Source: Lachnospiraceae bacterium
GTDB lineage: Bacteria; Bacillota; Clostridia; Lachnospirales; Lachnospiraceae
Assembly: GCA_910575565.1 (NCBI GenBank)
Contig: CAJTFL010000023.1
Location: 1 to 64,000, forward strand
Direction of reading: 5' to 3'
DNA length: 64,000 nucleotides
Shown: one piece after another, positions 44,114-52,913 of the stretch
How the letters are laid out: each line of letters starts with the position of its first letter
Position numbering within the stretch: the stretch's first letter is position 1
Translations under genes and position numbers: made by a program
The notes under the pieces: model-generated
Database searches by the model: none
What the model was told of the DNA's origin: nothing
What the model saw: only the letters and a program-made list of their open reading frames with translations

Positions 44114-44133
44114 CGGGAGGGAGGTGAGAGGAG

Positions 44134-44601
44134 TTGAAGCAGGCGGTAAAGCTGGTGGCAAACAACAAAAAAGCCTACCATGATTATTTTATCGATGAAA
44201 AGTTTGAGTGCGGGATTGAGCTTTTTGGCACGGAGGTGAAATCCATCCGCATGGGGAAATGCAGCATAAAGGAAGCCTTTGTGCGCATCGATAACCATAA
44301 CGAGGTTTGGGTTTACGGGATGCATATTAATCCCTACGAAAAAGGGAATATCTTTAATAAAGATCCGCTGCGGGCCAGGAAGCTTTTGATGCATAAGCAT
44401 GAAATCATTAAATTATCCGGGAAGACCGCAGAAAAAGGGTATACCCTGGTTCCCTTGCAGGTGTACTTTAAAAACAGCCTGGTTAAGGTGGAGATCGGCC
44501 TTGCCCGGGGCAAGAAGCTTTACGATAAGCGGGAAGATATTGCCAAAAAGGATCAGAGAAGGGAACTGCAGCGGGAATTTAAGGTGAAAAACTTATATTA
44601 A
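44134..44601 (+). CDS. smpB: SsrA-binding protein SmpB
   Basis: This 155-residue protein binds tmRNA and delivers it to stalled ribosomes. Features: [20 protein letters not shown], the [20 protein letters not shown] segment, [20 protein letters not shown], and the basic C-terminal tail ([15 protein letters not shown], ending VKNLY). It begins with a TTG after GAGAGGAG. The ssrA gene follows 160 bp later, a common pairing. Confidence 0.97.
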   Translation: MKQAVKLVANNKKAYHDYFIDEKFECGIELFGTEVKSIRMGKCSIKEAFVRIDNHNEVWVYGMHINPYEKGNIFNKDPLRARKLLMHKHEIIKLSGKTAEKGYTLVPLQVYFKNSLVKVEIGLARGKKLYDKREDIAKKDQRRELQREFKVKNLY

Positions 44602-44690
44602 TTCCGGAATTTTCCGGCGATGCAGAGAACTGCGGAGTTATTAGAATTTTTGGTAACAATTTTTGTAAGGATTTCGCAAGCATTCGGTAC

Positions 44691-44719
44691 TTGACAGGGC
44701 GCTTTTGCCATGGTAAAGT
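44691..44719 (+). promoter_or_regulatory. Promoter of ssrA
   Basis: A consensus -35 TTGACA (44691-44696) and TAAAGT (44714-44719) with a 17-bp spacer, 43 bp before the mature tmRNA 5' end. Confidence 0.8.
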
Positions 44720-44761
44720 AGATTGTGCAGTGAATCGCCGTTCGTCGGGCGATGCCAGTAA

Positions 44762-45097
44762 GGGCTTGTACTGGTTTCGACGGGGGCTATGAAGCTGGTG
44801 AAGCTATCCCCATGCGATGGGTTAAATGGCAAAATTAAATACAAACGCTGAAGATAATTTAGCAATCGCTGCCTAGTGCAGCTGTCAGCCTTAGCGCACC
44901 TACACGCTGAGAACCTGGCATCGACGATGTAGGAAACGACGCCCGGTAAGCTTTGCCCGGGTGGGCGTATGATGAAGCTACTAAAGTCATCAGGATGTCT
45001 GCTTCCGGATGATGGAGGGAATGATAAATAACAGACTATGATAGTAGAAGAACAGGGGATTGGTTTTCGGACAGGGGTTCGATTCCCCTCAGGTCCA
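44762..45097 (+). ncRNA. ssrA: Transfer-messenger RNA (tmRNA)
   Basis: The 5' GGGCTTG pairs with 3' CAGGTCC (45090-45096), followed by discriminator A. The start has TACTGGTTTCGACGGGGGC, typical of tmRNA, and the 3' T-arm is AGGGG-TTCGATT-CCCCT. The tag reading frame (44829-44876) encodes AKLNTNAEDNLAIAA and stops with TAG. The ring of pseudoknots in between is not drawn. CCA is not encoded. The 3' end is a frequent integration site for mobile elements. Confidence 0.96.
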
Positions 45098-45102
45098 TCG
45101 TA

Positions 45103-45129
45103 AAAGTGCTGGTTTTCCAGCACTTTTTT
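45103..45129 (+). terminator. Terminator of ssrA
   Basis: AAAGTGCTGG and CCAGCACTTT form a 10-bp stem with a TTTT loop and a T-tract. Confidence 0.88.
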
Positions 45130-45170
45130 CTATGCGTGTTGCATTTCGTGTTGCATCTGCTCAAAGTGGG

Positions 45171-45359
45171 TCAATGATATCTTTGCGAATTTACGGCTTC
45201 ATCAACAGTGATGCTTTTTACTTTTGCCTTTTTCTCTTTTTCAGCAGCCCATGTGGCCGCCTTTGCTTCGCACTTTCTTTTTCCACGTGGCCCCGGATCA
45301 TCATCTGTAAACGACTCATACACCCGCTTGTCCTTCATCAGGCCGGGGCGATCCGGCAA
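45171..45359 (-). pseudogene. Remnant of a phage-type integrase N-terminus at the ssrA site
   Basis: The frame reads KDKRVYESFTDDDPGPRGKR, then EAKAATWAAEKEKKAKVKSI and TVDEAV. It resembles the arm-binding N-terminal domain of tyrosine integrases (YESFTA...KKEAE...AAEW). It ends about 70 codons in. The catalytic domain is missing, so this is a leftover of an element once integrated at the ssrA 3' end. Confidence 0.55.
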
Positions 45360-45411
45360 GAGAAAATCTATGTGAAAGCCGTTCCTGTTGGCGCAGGGGC
45401 GGTTTTTGCAG

Positions 45412-45648
45412 TTAAAATCCTAATTCTTTCATAAGTTCATCGGAAGAGATAAATTCGTGACAATCAGGGTCACTTTCAATTTCTTTAAGCATTAACAGGT
45501 CAATTTCATCAGGTTCCGCTTCTTCAATGTCTTCCCAGTTCTTTGAAGAAATAATATAGTGGTTTTGAATTAATTTCCAAAATTTTTCAGCAGTATCATT
45601 ATTCATTAAAGTAACAGCTCCCATAATTCGTTCTTTTACAGCAGTCAT
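45412..45648 (-). CDS. RelB/Phd-type antitoxin-like small protein
   Basis: This 78-residue acidic protein starts MTAVKERIMGAVTLMNNDTA and contains an IEEAEPDEIDLLMLKEIES stretch of the kind seen in antitoxin C-terminal halves. The AAAGGAG box lies 10 nt upstream of the ATG and overlaps the end of the RelE-like gene. Gene order is toxin first, antitoxin second. It now sits beside a toxin gene with an in-frame stop. Family assignment is tentative. Confidence 0.6.
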   Translation of the reverse strand: MTAVKERIMGAVTLMNNDTAEKFWKLIQNHYIISSKNWEDIEEAEPDEIDLLMLKEIESDPDCHEFISSDELMKELGF

Positions 45649-45653
45649 TGAAA

Positions 45654-45890
45654 TCACACTCCTTTATAAATTTGCCCACGGTTGTCAATCTTTTCAATCA
45701 TTAGCACTTCGCCGTGCGTGTCAAAAATTACCCGATAGCCGCCTATGCGCAGGCGATATTCTTCTCTGCCTTGTAATTTTATTATATCTCCAGCGGGGAG
45801 GGCATTAATAGCAGAGATTATTCGTATTTGCGTTGATTAATCTTGCTTTTTTAAAAATTTTAGTGCTTGTTTGGAATACTGTATATTCAA
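45654..45890 (-). pseudogene. RelE/ParE-type toxin gene interrupted by an in-frame stop
   Basis: Starting from TTG at 45890 (AGGAAAGG upstream), the frame reads MNIQYSKQALKFLKKQD, then a TAA at 45837-45839, then STQIRIISAINALPAGDIIK and LQGREEYRLRIGGYRVIFDT and ends IDNRGQIYKGV. The GREEYRLRIGGYRVIF core is the RelE active-site strand. An AAA-to-TAA change (Lys to stop) fits, since KFLKKQDKSTQ is the usual sequence here. The toxin is therefore probably non-functional, which would relax selection on the antitoxin. Confidence 0.75.
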
Positions 45891-45913
45891 AAAATCATTC
45901 CTTTCCTGATAAT

Positions 45914-46669
45914 TTATTCCTCCGCTTTCCCCAGTACCTTTCCGAGAACGGTAATCCTGTCCCCGTCGGGGGTGAGGGGTGGGTAGTCTGGGTTCAGGGA
46001 AATCAGCCCCGCCTCCCCTGCCTTCTTAATGTAGATGCTGTTTCCCTTTTGGAAGATGCCTATGTTCCCCGGCTCTATGCAGTCGGTTTTCTGGACATAT
46101 ACGATATCCCCATTGTAGTATTCAGGCTCCATAGAATTGCCGCTTACGCCGATGACATAATCGGCGTTTTTATTTAACTCGCTTTCTGGAAAGGATTTTG
46201 TCCCGGCGGCCATGCCGGAAAACTCCACGCTGGTTCCAGCGGCTGCGATCCTGCCGTAGTAGGCGAAGAAGCGGGAAGCGGTTCGTGCCTGGGAGAGCTG
46301 GGATTTTAGGGCAGTGATCTCTTTGGATGCATCCAGGAACTGGCCGGAGCGCTCAACTTCCCAGTTTAGCACGGAGTCAACGTGGGATTGGGCGGCGGGG
46401 TCGAGGGAACGGTAAGGCTTTACCAGCTTTTCAAATTCTTCTGGGGTAGCTTCATTCTTATATAATTCCCTTGTTTCATCTTGAAATAGGTAATTGGCAT
46501 CACAATGTAGAATATCAAACAAATCATACAAAAGAGTTGCTCTAGGGGAATTAACGTCTGTTTCCCAACTGCCAACTGCGCTTTGACTTACCCCAAGCAT
46601 TTTTGCAAGCTGTGGTTGAGTGATATTAAGTTCATTTCTCTTATCTCTTAGTCTACTTCCAAAACTCAT
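45914..46669 (-). CDS. Phage-type repressor with XRE HTH and S24 peptidase domain
   Basis: This 251-residue protein has an N-terminal Cro/C1 HTH (LNITQPQLAKMLGVSQSAVG) and a C-terminal LexA/CI-like S24 domain with the catalytic Ser in GVSGNSMEPEYYNGDIV and Lys in GNSIYIKKAG. The cleavage-site region includes the AAAG stretch (GRIAAAGTSVEFSG). It is typical of lysogeny regulators that self-cleave on DNA damage. Four operator-like dyads lie in the divergent region, one overlapping its own promoter. Confidence 0.88.
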   Translation of the reverse strand: MSFGSRLRDKRNELNITQPQLAKMLGVSQSAVGSWETDVNSPRATLLYDLFDILHCDANYLFQDETRELYKNEATPEEFEKLVKPYRSLDPAAQSHVDSVLNWEVERSGQFLDASKEITALKSQLSQARTASRFFAYYGRIAAAGTSVEFSGMAAGTKSFPESELNKNADYVIGVSGNSMEPEYYNGDIVYVQKTDCIEPGNIGIFQKGNSIYIKKAGEAGLISLNPDYPPLTPDGDRITVLGKVLGKAEE

Positions 46670-46690
46670 ATTAGCCCCTCCTTTATTGAA

Positions 46691-46718
46691 ATATTACTAT
46701 GAAAAATGGTAAAGTCAA
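46691..46718 (-). promoter_or_regulatory. Promoter of the phage-type repressor
   Basis: On the minus strand TTGACT (46713-46718) and TAATAT (46691-46696) are 16 bp apart; operator 1 (46696-46710) sits between them. A repressor binding there would block its own transcription. Confidence 0.65.
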
Positions 46719-46800
46719 TAACAAAATCAGAAAAACTGATAAAAGCTATTAATAAACCTGGAAAACAGGTTTATTATAGCGATATACCAGAAAAATTGGT
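46696..46800. promoter_or_regulatory. Four operator-like 15-bp dyads at exact 30-bp spacing
   Basis: The four sites are ACTATGAAAAATGGT (46696-46710), ATCAGAAAAACTGAT (46726-46740), ACCTGGAAAACAGGT (46756-46770) and ACCAGAAAAATTGGT (46786-46800). Each is a dyad of 5-bp arms around an AAAAA centre. Start-to-start spacing is exactly 30 bp each time, about three helical turns, so a repressor oligomer could bind on one DNA face. They lie between the repressor gene and the forward region leading to the Rhs gene. Confidence 0.72.
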
Positions 46801-46826
46801 AAAGAAAGAAGGAGGAAAAGTCAAGG

Positions 46827-47030
46827 ATGAAAAGCATAAAAATCACGGCAAACGCAAGCTTTTTGTTTGGAAATGTACAATCCAATTCGGGGCACTGGGA
46901 GTGTCAGAATTTCTGTGTAAGTTTTTTGCAAATCCGGGAGGGGGGTGCGGACATTTTCTTGAACTGGGGCAGGAAATTGGGGGAACACTGCCTCCAAGGT
47001 CATGAAAGCAGCCATAGGCGCGGGAGTTGA
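46827..47030 (+). CDS. Short reading frame downstream of the operator array
   Basis: This frame of 67 codons starts MKSIKITANASFLFGNVQSN after AAGGAGGAAAAGTCAAGG, a strong ribosome-binding site. It overlaps the start of the Rhs gene in another frame. It is the first gene after the operator array and may be the truncated start of a phage early gene fused at its end to Rhs-derived DNA. I do not recognise the family. Confidence 0.35.
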   Translation: MKSIKITANASFLFGNVQSNSGHWECQNFCVSFLQIREGGADIFLNWGRKLGEHCLQGHESSHRRGS

Positions 47031-50000
47031 CTTTGGGTTAGATGCCTCAGTAAGCGCCCTGCTGAACCGGAAATTCAATCCAATGCAAAGTGCGGTATCA
47101 TGCGTGTTCTCGAATGTGCTGACCGTGTCCATCGCAGATCCGGTGGATGCGGCATCAGGCTTCTATATGATCCATGCCACGGACTTTATCTTGGCAAGCC
47201 TTCCGTCGGCCCTTAAGCTGGAGCGGACGTATTTTTCCGCTGGAGGGGAAATGTCCCTGTTTGGCTATGGATGGTCGTTCCCCTTAGGCAGCCAAATCTA
47301 CTGTGATGCAAGGGAGTATGCCCGGATCCATATGACGGCAATCACCGGCCATTCCCTGATGTTTGAAAAAGAGGAAGGGAAGTGGGTGAACAAACTTAAG
47401 GGCTGTGAAAGGTTTTCCATGGAGGAGGATCCCATGGCAGGCCTGTTCCTGCTGACAGATGTGGCAGACCATACGGTATGCGTATACGGCTTTGATGGAA
47501 GGCTCCAAAAGGTAGAGTACCCTAACCGCCAGTTCCTGACATTTTCTTATGATCAAGGCCAGCTGTCCCGGATCACCACTCCCTTAGGGAACCATCTGGA
47601 TATCGTGTGCCGGGATGGGAAGATCCTCCAGATCACGGATGAGATCGGGAGAAGGCTCCAGTACCGCTATGAAGGGGATTTCTTAACAGAGGTGGTGCAT
47701 ACCGATGAAGGGATCACCCATTACGAATATGACTCCCAAGGCCATGTCTTATCTGCAACCAATGAAAACGGGACCCGGTATGTGGAGAATGAGTATGACG
47801 GGAAAGGCCGGGTGGTTCGCCAGACACTGCCAGATGGGACCACCCAGAGATTTGAGTACGATGACAGGAAGCGCAGGAATACGATCCTGTTCGGGGATAG
47901 CGGACGGAAAGAGGTTTATGAATACAATGACCAGCTACTGGTCACAAGGATTATTTACGGCGATGGAACCAGTGTTTCCTATGAGTATTCCGACCAGAAC
48001 CATCGGATAGGAGAGACCAGCCGGAATGGATACAGGACTTCTCGTGTGTATGATAACTACGGCCGCCTGATCGGTGAGGCCAAGCCTGACGGATATGAGT
48101 CTCATCAGGAATATGACGAGTCCCATGATCTGGTAAGGGTCTGGGATACCGATGGCCGGGAAACCGTGAACACCTATGACAACAGCCATAACCTGCTCAT
48201 CTCCAGGGAGAAGATCGGAGAGGACCGGTGGAAGGAAACACGTTATCAGTATGATGAAAAGGGCAGGTGCGTCTTAACCCGTGACGCTTTAGGGAATGAA
48301 ACCGTCAAGCAGTTTGCTCCCAACCAGGCCTATCCGAGCCTGGTCACGACACCGGAAGGGGAAGAAACTGCCTATGAGTATGACCAGGTAGGCAGGCGGA
48401 TGGCTGTCAGCAACACCTATGGCAATGTCCACCTCAGCTATAACTCCCGGAACTTCGTGACGAAGCGGACAGACGGGGAAGGGAATGTCAGCCGGTGGTT
48501 CTATAGCCGTATGGGGAATCTGGTATCCTACTATCCCCCAGGGAGCTGGGAGGAGAAAAAGGAAGGGTATGGGTTCCTTTATAATCTCCAAGAACGGCGA
48601 GTGGATACCGTTTCCCCTATGAAAAACCACCATCGCCTATTTCGTGATTTTGATGGGAACATCACCCGTGAGATCCACCCTGTAAGCTACCAGGAAAGAG
48701 GAGAGGACGGGGAAGGGACACGGTATGAATACGACTGGTACGGCAACCAGATCCGGATCTTTTACGCGGACGGGGGATGTGAGCGCCGGTTTTACGACCC
48801 GGACGGCAACCTGATAAAACAGGTCATGCCAGAGGCGTATGACCCGGAAACAGATGACGGCGCCGGATATACCTATACCTATGACCCCATGGGTCGCCTG
48901 TCCAGGATCGAAGACCCAGACGGGAACCTGGCCCACAGTTACCGTTACAACGGCCATGGGCAGACCGTATGGGAGGCGGACGGCGAAGGGACAGAACATT
49001 TTTATGAGTACAATGGCCTGGGGCTGAAGAGCAGGGAACGTGTCGGTATCCGTAAGGAAAAAGACGTGGTCTTCTACCGTGTCACCGCTTATGGGTATGA
49101 TCTCCAGGGCAATAAAGTAGGGGAGGCATATGGCCAGGAAGAGGTGGCGGGAGATAAAGATCCGGAAACCTGGCACAGGATCAGTTTCGCCTATGACAGA
49201 GATAACCGCCTTGCGAAGGTGTGGGATGAATTTGGGGCGGAGGCCAGGTACGCCTATGACTGTCTGGGCAACCTGACGATGGAGGAGCAGGTCATAGAGG
49301 AAGGGATCCGCAGGCATATCCGGTACTCTTATAATAAAAACGGATGGAGGGTGAGAAAAGAAGAGCGGATCCAGGGGAACGGCAGGGAGGTAACTTTTGC
49401 TGTCACCTACTATGGATATGATAAAGCCGGGAACCTGACAAAGATCACCACGCCCAACGGGTATGAGATCCGCAGAGCATATGACGGGGATGGGCGGCTG
49501 ACAGAAGAGCGGATCATCGACAGGCAAAACGGCATAGACCGGAGGGAAAACTATACTTATGATGCGGCTGGAAATCTGCTTAGTGAAACGCTGGAAGGCC
49601 GGGAAGGGGAGATCCTTCGCCGGGAGTATGGGTACGATCTGAAAGACCGGAAGATCCAGGAAAAGAACCCTCAAGGAGGAATCGCCCGTTACCTCTATGA
49701 CAGGAACGACCTCCTGATCAAGGAGATCAGCCCTTATGGATATGGCATGGATGGCGGCAAAGAGCCAGGGATCATTTATCGCTATGACAGCAGGGGAAAC
49801 CAGATCCAGAAGACCAACAGCCTGGGGGAAGTGGTAAAGGAGAAATGCTATAATGCCGCCAACCAGCTAGTAGCTGAAATTGACGGTATGGGAAATGAAA
49901 CAGAGTTTACTTATCTTCCAGATGGGCAGACGAGAAGCGTGTCCAGAGAAAATGGCGGCCAGAAAAGGCAGCTTCAGAACTATAAATACAACGCCAGAGG

Positions 50001-52098
50001 CCAGATCATAGGTATCACGGATGGGATAGGGGAAACAGTAAACTATGACGTGGACGGATGGGGGAGGATCACCCGGATCCGGTTCTCAGATGATGTCAGT
50101 GAAGGTTATGAGTACACCCCGTCCGGTCAGGTCAGCAGAGCGATAGATGGGAACGGGAACTCTGTACAATACCAGTATAACAGCTTGGGTAAGGTGAGGA
50201 AGCGGACAGACCAGTTGGGATACTCGGAGGAGTTCCAATATGACGGGGAAGGAAATCTCCGTCTGTATGTTGACCGGAATGGGAACCGGGTCTGCCGGAC
50301 TTATAATGTCTTTGGGAACTTGGTATATGAAAAGGCGGAAAACCAAGAAGGGAAGAACCCAGTCATCACCACCTTCCGTTATGACAGCCTGGGAAGGATC
50401 CGCCAGGCCGTCTGTGACGGTCATTCTTATGAGTACATCTACAATGACCAGGGACTGATAAAAGAGAAACGTTCCAGTGGAAAATGCCTGATCTCCTATG
50501 AATATGACAAGGCCGGGCAGATCACAAAGATGACAGACCCCGCAGGGACAGAAACAGCTTATGAGTATGACCTGATGGGGAGGACAAGCCGGATCTTTAA
50601 TGGCCAGGGCATGGAAGTCCGGTATCGGTACGACAGCCAGGATCGGATCAGGGAGCTCACCTATGGGAACCATGTGGTCACTGAGTACGACTATGATGGA
50701 GATGGGAATGTGAGCCGCCTGGAAACAAAAGCCGGGGAGGATATTTTGCTCTCCTTCCGTTATGCGTATGATGGCAATGGGAACCGGACTGCAAAGTACG
50801 GGGAGCAGGCTACGGCCTATGGCAGGAAACAGAAGGTCAGGATCTCTTACCGTTATGACATCCGGGGGCAGCTGGTGGAGGAGAAGGAGAATGGCAGCCC
50901 TACCAGTTATACATATGATGCAGCGGGGAACAGAACAGGGAAGAATACCCCAGAACGGGTGACAAGGTATTCCTATAATGGGAAGAACCAGCTGACAGAG
51001 GAAGCATGGGACACAGGGAAAAACATCTTTACCTATGACTGTCAGGGAAGTATACTGGAGATGGCAGGGACAGAAGGGAACCGGCACTTTACCTATAACA
51101 GCAAAAACCAGCAGTTGAAGGTGGTCTGTGAGGATGGTCGGAGCCAGGAGAACCTGTATGACGCTGAGGGGCTGCGCTATGGAGTGAAGGAGGATGGTGT
51201 ATCCACTCGGTTTGTGTATCATCGGGGTGAACTTTTACAGGAAGAGAGGGAAGGAGGAAGGAACAGTTATTATCTGGGGAGCGGGATCGAGGCGGCTCAG
51301 ATGGGAGGAGAACTGTATTATTACCACCAGGACGAACAGCTGAGCACAGCGTTGCTCACGGATCATGTTGGAAAAGTCAGAAACCATTATCGGTACAGTG
51401 CTTTTGGAGAGATGTTAGAAGGATCAGAAAGCGTGGAAAATCGGATCCGGTATACAGGGCAGCAGTATGATGGGATTAGTGATCAATATTACCTGCGGGC
51501 GAGATATTATAACACGGTGGTGGGGAGGTTCCTGCAGGAGGATGTGTATCAGGGAGACGGGCTGAACCTGTATGTGTACTGCGGGAACAACCCAGTGATG
51601 TATTATGATCCTAGTGGGTATACTTCTACAGGCAATGGGTATGAAGCAGGGGAGATTGGTGGAGAAAATGAGCAAGAAAATTCTGAAATAGAAGGAAAAT
51701 TAGAGTATGTACACTATCAAAAGGAAAATAAAGAAACAGATATTGCTGATTTAAAGAAACAGGTTCAAGGACAGGTTGAAGGTTTTAATAGAATTATTAA
51801 GAAAGAAGGAATGAAAGGGTTAAAAGATAGAATAAATAATTATAATCCAGATGTTGAAAAAGCGGGGAGGGACTATGTTAAAACTTTGGAACCTGCACCA
51901 CCAGGAATGGCATACTTACATGAACCAGACATGAGGACTGGAGGGGATCCCAAAGATGTCACTAATGTTGGTAGTCGTCGCAATAATTCAATCATTGGAG
52001 GTCAAGCGAATCGTATTGCAAATGATATTTTAAATATGAGTGATAAAACAACAAAAATAAGTGGGATATTGAACGTGATTGAACCTAAAAAAAAGTAG
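47002..52098 (+). CDS. Rhs polymorphic toxin with Ntox15-like C-terminal tip
   Basis: This 1698-residue protein starts with a DUF6531-like segment (IADPVDAASGFYMIHATDFI), then a long array of YD repeats (YEYDSQGHV-type) that form a protective shell, and the conserved core end RARYYN...GLNLYVYCGNNPVMYYDPSGY near residue 1540. The variable tip (1541-1698) is AT-richer than the core. It contains LHEPDMRTGGDPKDVTNVGS and RRNNSIIGGQANRIANDI, which match the Ntox15 (Tde1-type DNase) pattern including the HxxD motif (His 1640, Asp 1643). A DUF1963-like immunity gene starts 33 nt later. The N-terminus appears shortened: coding similarity extends upstream of the ATG as GNWGNTASKV, with a TGA before it. 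Confidence 0.9.
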   Translation: MKAAIGAGVDFGLDASVSALLNRKFNPMQSAVSCVFSNVLTVSIADPVDAASGFYMIHATDFILASLPSALKLERTYFSAGGEMSLFGYGWSFPLGSQIYCDAREYARIHMTAITGHSLMFEKEEGKWVNKLKGCERFSMEEDPMAGLFLLTDVADHTVCVYGFDGRLQKVEYPNRQFLTFSYDQGQLSRITTPLGNHLDIVCRDGKILQITDEIGRRLQYRYEGDFLTEVVHTDEGITHYEYDSQGHVLSATNENGTRYVENEYDGKGRVVRQTLPDGTTQRFEYDDRKRRNTILFGDSGRKEVYEYNDQLLVTRIIYGDGTSVSYEYSDQNHRIGETSRNGYRTSRVYDNYGRLIGEAKPDGYESHQEYDESHDLVRVWDTDGRETVNTYDNSHNLLISREKIGEDRWKETRYQYDEKGRCVLTRDALGNETVKQFAPNQAYPSLVTTPEGEETAYEYDQVGRRMAVSNTYGNVHLSYNSRNFVTKRTDGEGNVSRWFYSRMGNLVSYYPPGSWEEKKEGYGFLYNLQERRVDTVSPMKNHHRLFRDFDGNITREIHPVSYQERGEDGEGTRYEYDWYGNQIRIFYADGGCERRFYDPDGNLIKQVMPEAYDPETDDGAGYTYTYDPMGRLSRIEDPDGNLAHSYRYNGHGQTVWEADGEGTEHFYEYNGLGLKSRERVGIRKEKDVVFYRVTAYGYDLQGNKVGEAYGQEEVAGDKDPETWHRISFAYDRDNRLAKVWDEFGAEARYAYDCLGNLTMEEQVIEEGIRRHIRYSYNKNGWRVRKEERIQGNGREVTFAVTYYGYDKAGNLTKITTPNGYEIRRAYDGDGRLTEERIIDRQNGIDRRENYTYDAAGNLLSETLEGREGEILRREYGYDLKDRKIQEKNPQGGIARYLYDRNDLLIKEISPYGYGMDGGKEPGIIYRYDSRGNQIQKTNSLGEVVKEKCYNAANQLVAEIDGMGNETEFTYLPDGQTRSVSRENGGQKRQLQNYKYNARGQIIGITDGIGETVNYDVDGWGRITRIRFSDDVSEGYEYTPSGQVSRAIDGNGNSVQYQYNSLGKVRKRTDQLGYSEEFQYDGEGNLRLYVDRNGNRVCRTYNVFGNLVYEKAENQEGKNPVITTFRYDSLGRIRQAVCDGHSYEYIYNDQGLIKEKRSSGKCLISYEYDKAGQITKMTDPAGTETAYEYDLMGRTSRIFNGQGMEVRYRYDSQDRIRELTYGNHVVTEYDYDGDGNVSRLETKAGEDILLSFRYAYDGNGNRTAKYGEQATAYGRKQKVRISYRYDIRGQLVEEKENGSPTSYTYDAAGNRTGKNTPERVTRYSYNGKNQLTEEAWDTGKNIFTYDCQGSILEMAGTEGNRHFTYNSKNQQLKVVCEDGRSQENLYDAEGLRYGVKEDGVSTRFVYHRGELLQEEREGGRNSYYLGSGIEAAQMGGELYYYHQDEQLSTALLTDHVGKVRNHYRYSAFGEMLEGSESVENRIRYTGQQYDGISDQYYLRARYYNTVVGRFLQEDVYQGDGLNLYVYCGNNPVMYYDPSGYTSTGNGYEAGEIGGENEQENSEIEGKLEYVHYQKENKETDIADLKKQVQGQVEGFNRIIKKEGMKGLKDRINNYNPDVEKAGRDYVKTLEPAPPGMAYLHEPDMRTGGDPKDVTNVGSRRNNSIIGGQANRIANDILNMSDKTTKISGILNVIEPKKK

Positions 52099-52131
52099 AA
52101 GATTGAGAAAATGTTATTATAAGGAGATAAG

Positions 52132-52797
52132 ATGATAAAAAAGTATGATATAATAAGATTTGAAAAGGCTGAAAAAAAGATAACGAAACTAATCACTAAA
52201 TTTGGTGGACAACCAATAGGAATTAAGGAAAGTCAATGGCCAATAAGCGAGGGGTGGAATAATAGAAAAATGATGTTTGTTGGTCAGATTTTATTAGAAA
52301 AAGGTATGTTGGGAAATAAGAAAGATTTGATGATATATATTTTTATAACACATCAAGACAATTATGAAGATGATTTTTTCGACCCTGATGCTATTGAGTG
52401 GAATGGTGGAGAAAATGCAGTTATAATTCAGCCATTAGAAGAAGTGTATAATGAAGAATGTTTAAAAGGTCCTACTTTATTTGATAGTAAGAATGAAAGA
52501 TTTGAATATATTCCAATTTTAAAAGAAGGAAGTGATCCAGAGTTTATTGCAAGCAGTAAATATCAGAAATTAGATGATAATGAAAGATCTAAGTATGATA
52601 AATTAGTTGATACAGATAAAATAGGGGGAACACCTAATTTTTTTCGAGGTGATGAATGGCCTGAAGGAGAATGGAAACTTCTTTTACAACTTCATTGTAA
52701 TTTCCAGCCATTTGTTTTAAATTTAGGCGCAATGCCCATTTTATTTGTTTTCATATCAAGTGATTTTAAAAATGCAGGGTTGTTAGTACAATGTTAA
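52132..52797 (+). CDS. DUF1963-like immunity protein
   Basis: This 221-residue protein is the probable antidote to the Rhs tip encoded just upstream. The KFGGQPIGIKESQWPISEGW and KMMFVGQILLEKG stretches and GGTPNFFRGDEWPEGEWKLL followed by LQLHCNF fit the DUF1963 pattern (glycine-rich KxGGxP motifs), a family often found as immunity proteins. No signal peptide, so it acts in the cytoplasm. AAGGAGATAAG precedes the ATG. AT-rich relative to the Rhs core. Its last 25 codons recur as an isolated fragment at 62287-62385. Confidence 0.75.
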   Translation: MIKKYDIIRFEKAEKKITKLITKFGGQPIGIKESQWPISEGWNNRKMMFVGQILLEKGMLGNKKDLMIYIFITHQDNYEDDFFDPDAIEWNGGENAVIIQPLEEVYNEECLKGPTLFDSKNERFEYIPILKEGSDPEFIASSKYQKLDDNERSKYDKLVDTDKIGGTPNFFRGDEWPEGEWKLLLQLHCNFQPFVLNLGAMPILFVFISSDFKNAGLLVQC

Positions 52798-52905
52798 AAT
52801 AAGGAATTTTCCGGTAAATGGAAATTCTAACCCATTAGCCATGTTGGAGATTTGAGTGAGCAGAAGCTTGTGGGATAATATAGAAAAACTTCCTAGTTAT
52901 ATAAC
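52705..52905 (+). repeat. Copy 1 of a duplicated immunity-tail segment
   Basis: This segment covers the end of the DUF1963-like gene (NLGAMPILFVFISSDFKN) and about 100 bp after its stop. It reappears with scattered changes at 62287-62485, including AAGCAGAAGCTTGTGGGAT-type non-coding sequence, except for one base. It marks a recombination joint between tip/immunity cassettes. Confidence 0.85.
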
Positions 52906-52913
52906 AAGAAAAT

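Noticed and set aside
46706..47005. 99-codon frame starting at 46706 over the operators
   Set aside because: It would place the four operator-like dyads inside a coding gene; no ribosome-binding site before its ATG.
48637..51222. Antisense frames of 345 and 378 codons in the Rhs gene (and again at 52995-54131)
   Set aside because: They mirror YD-repeat codon use in the sense gene, and the second copy duplicates because the core is duplicated.
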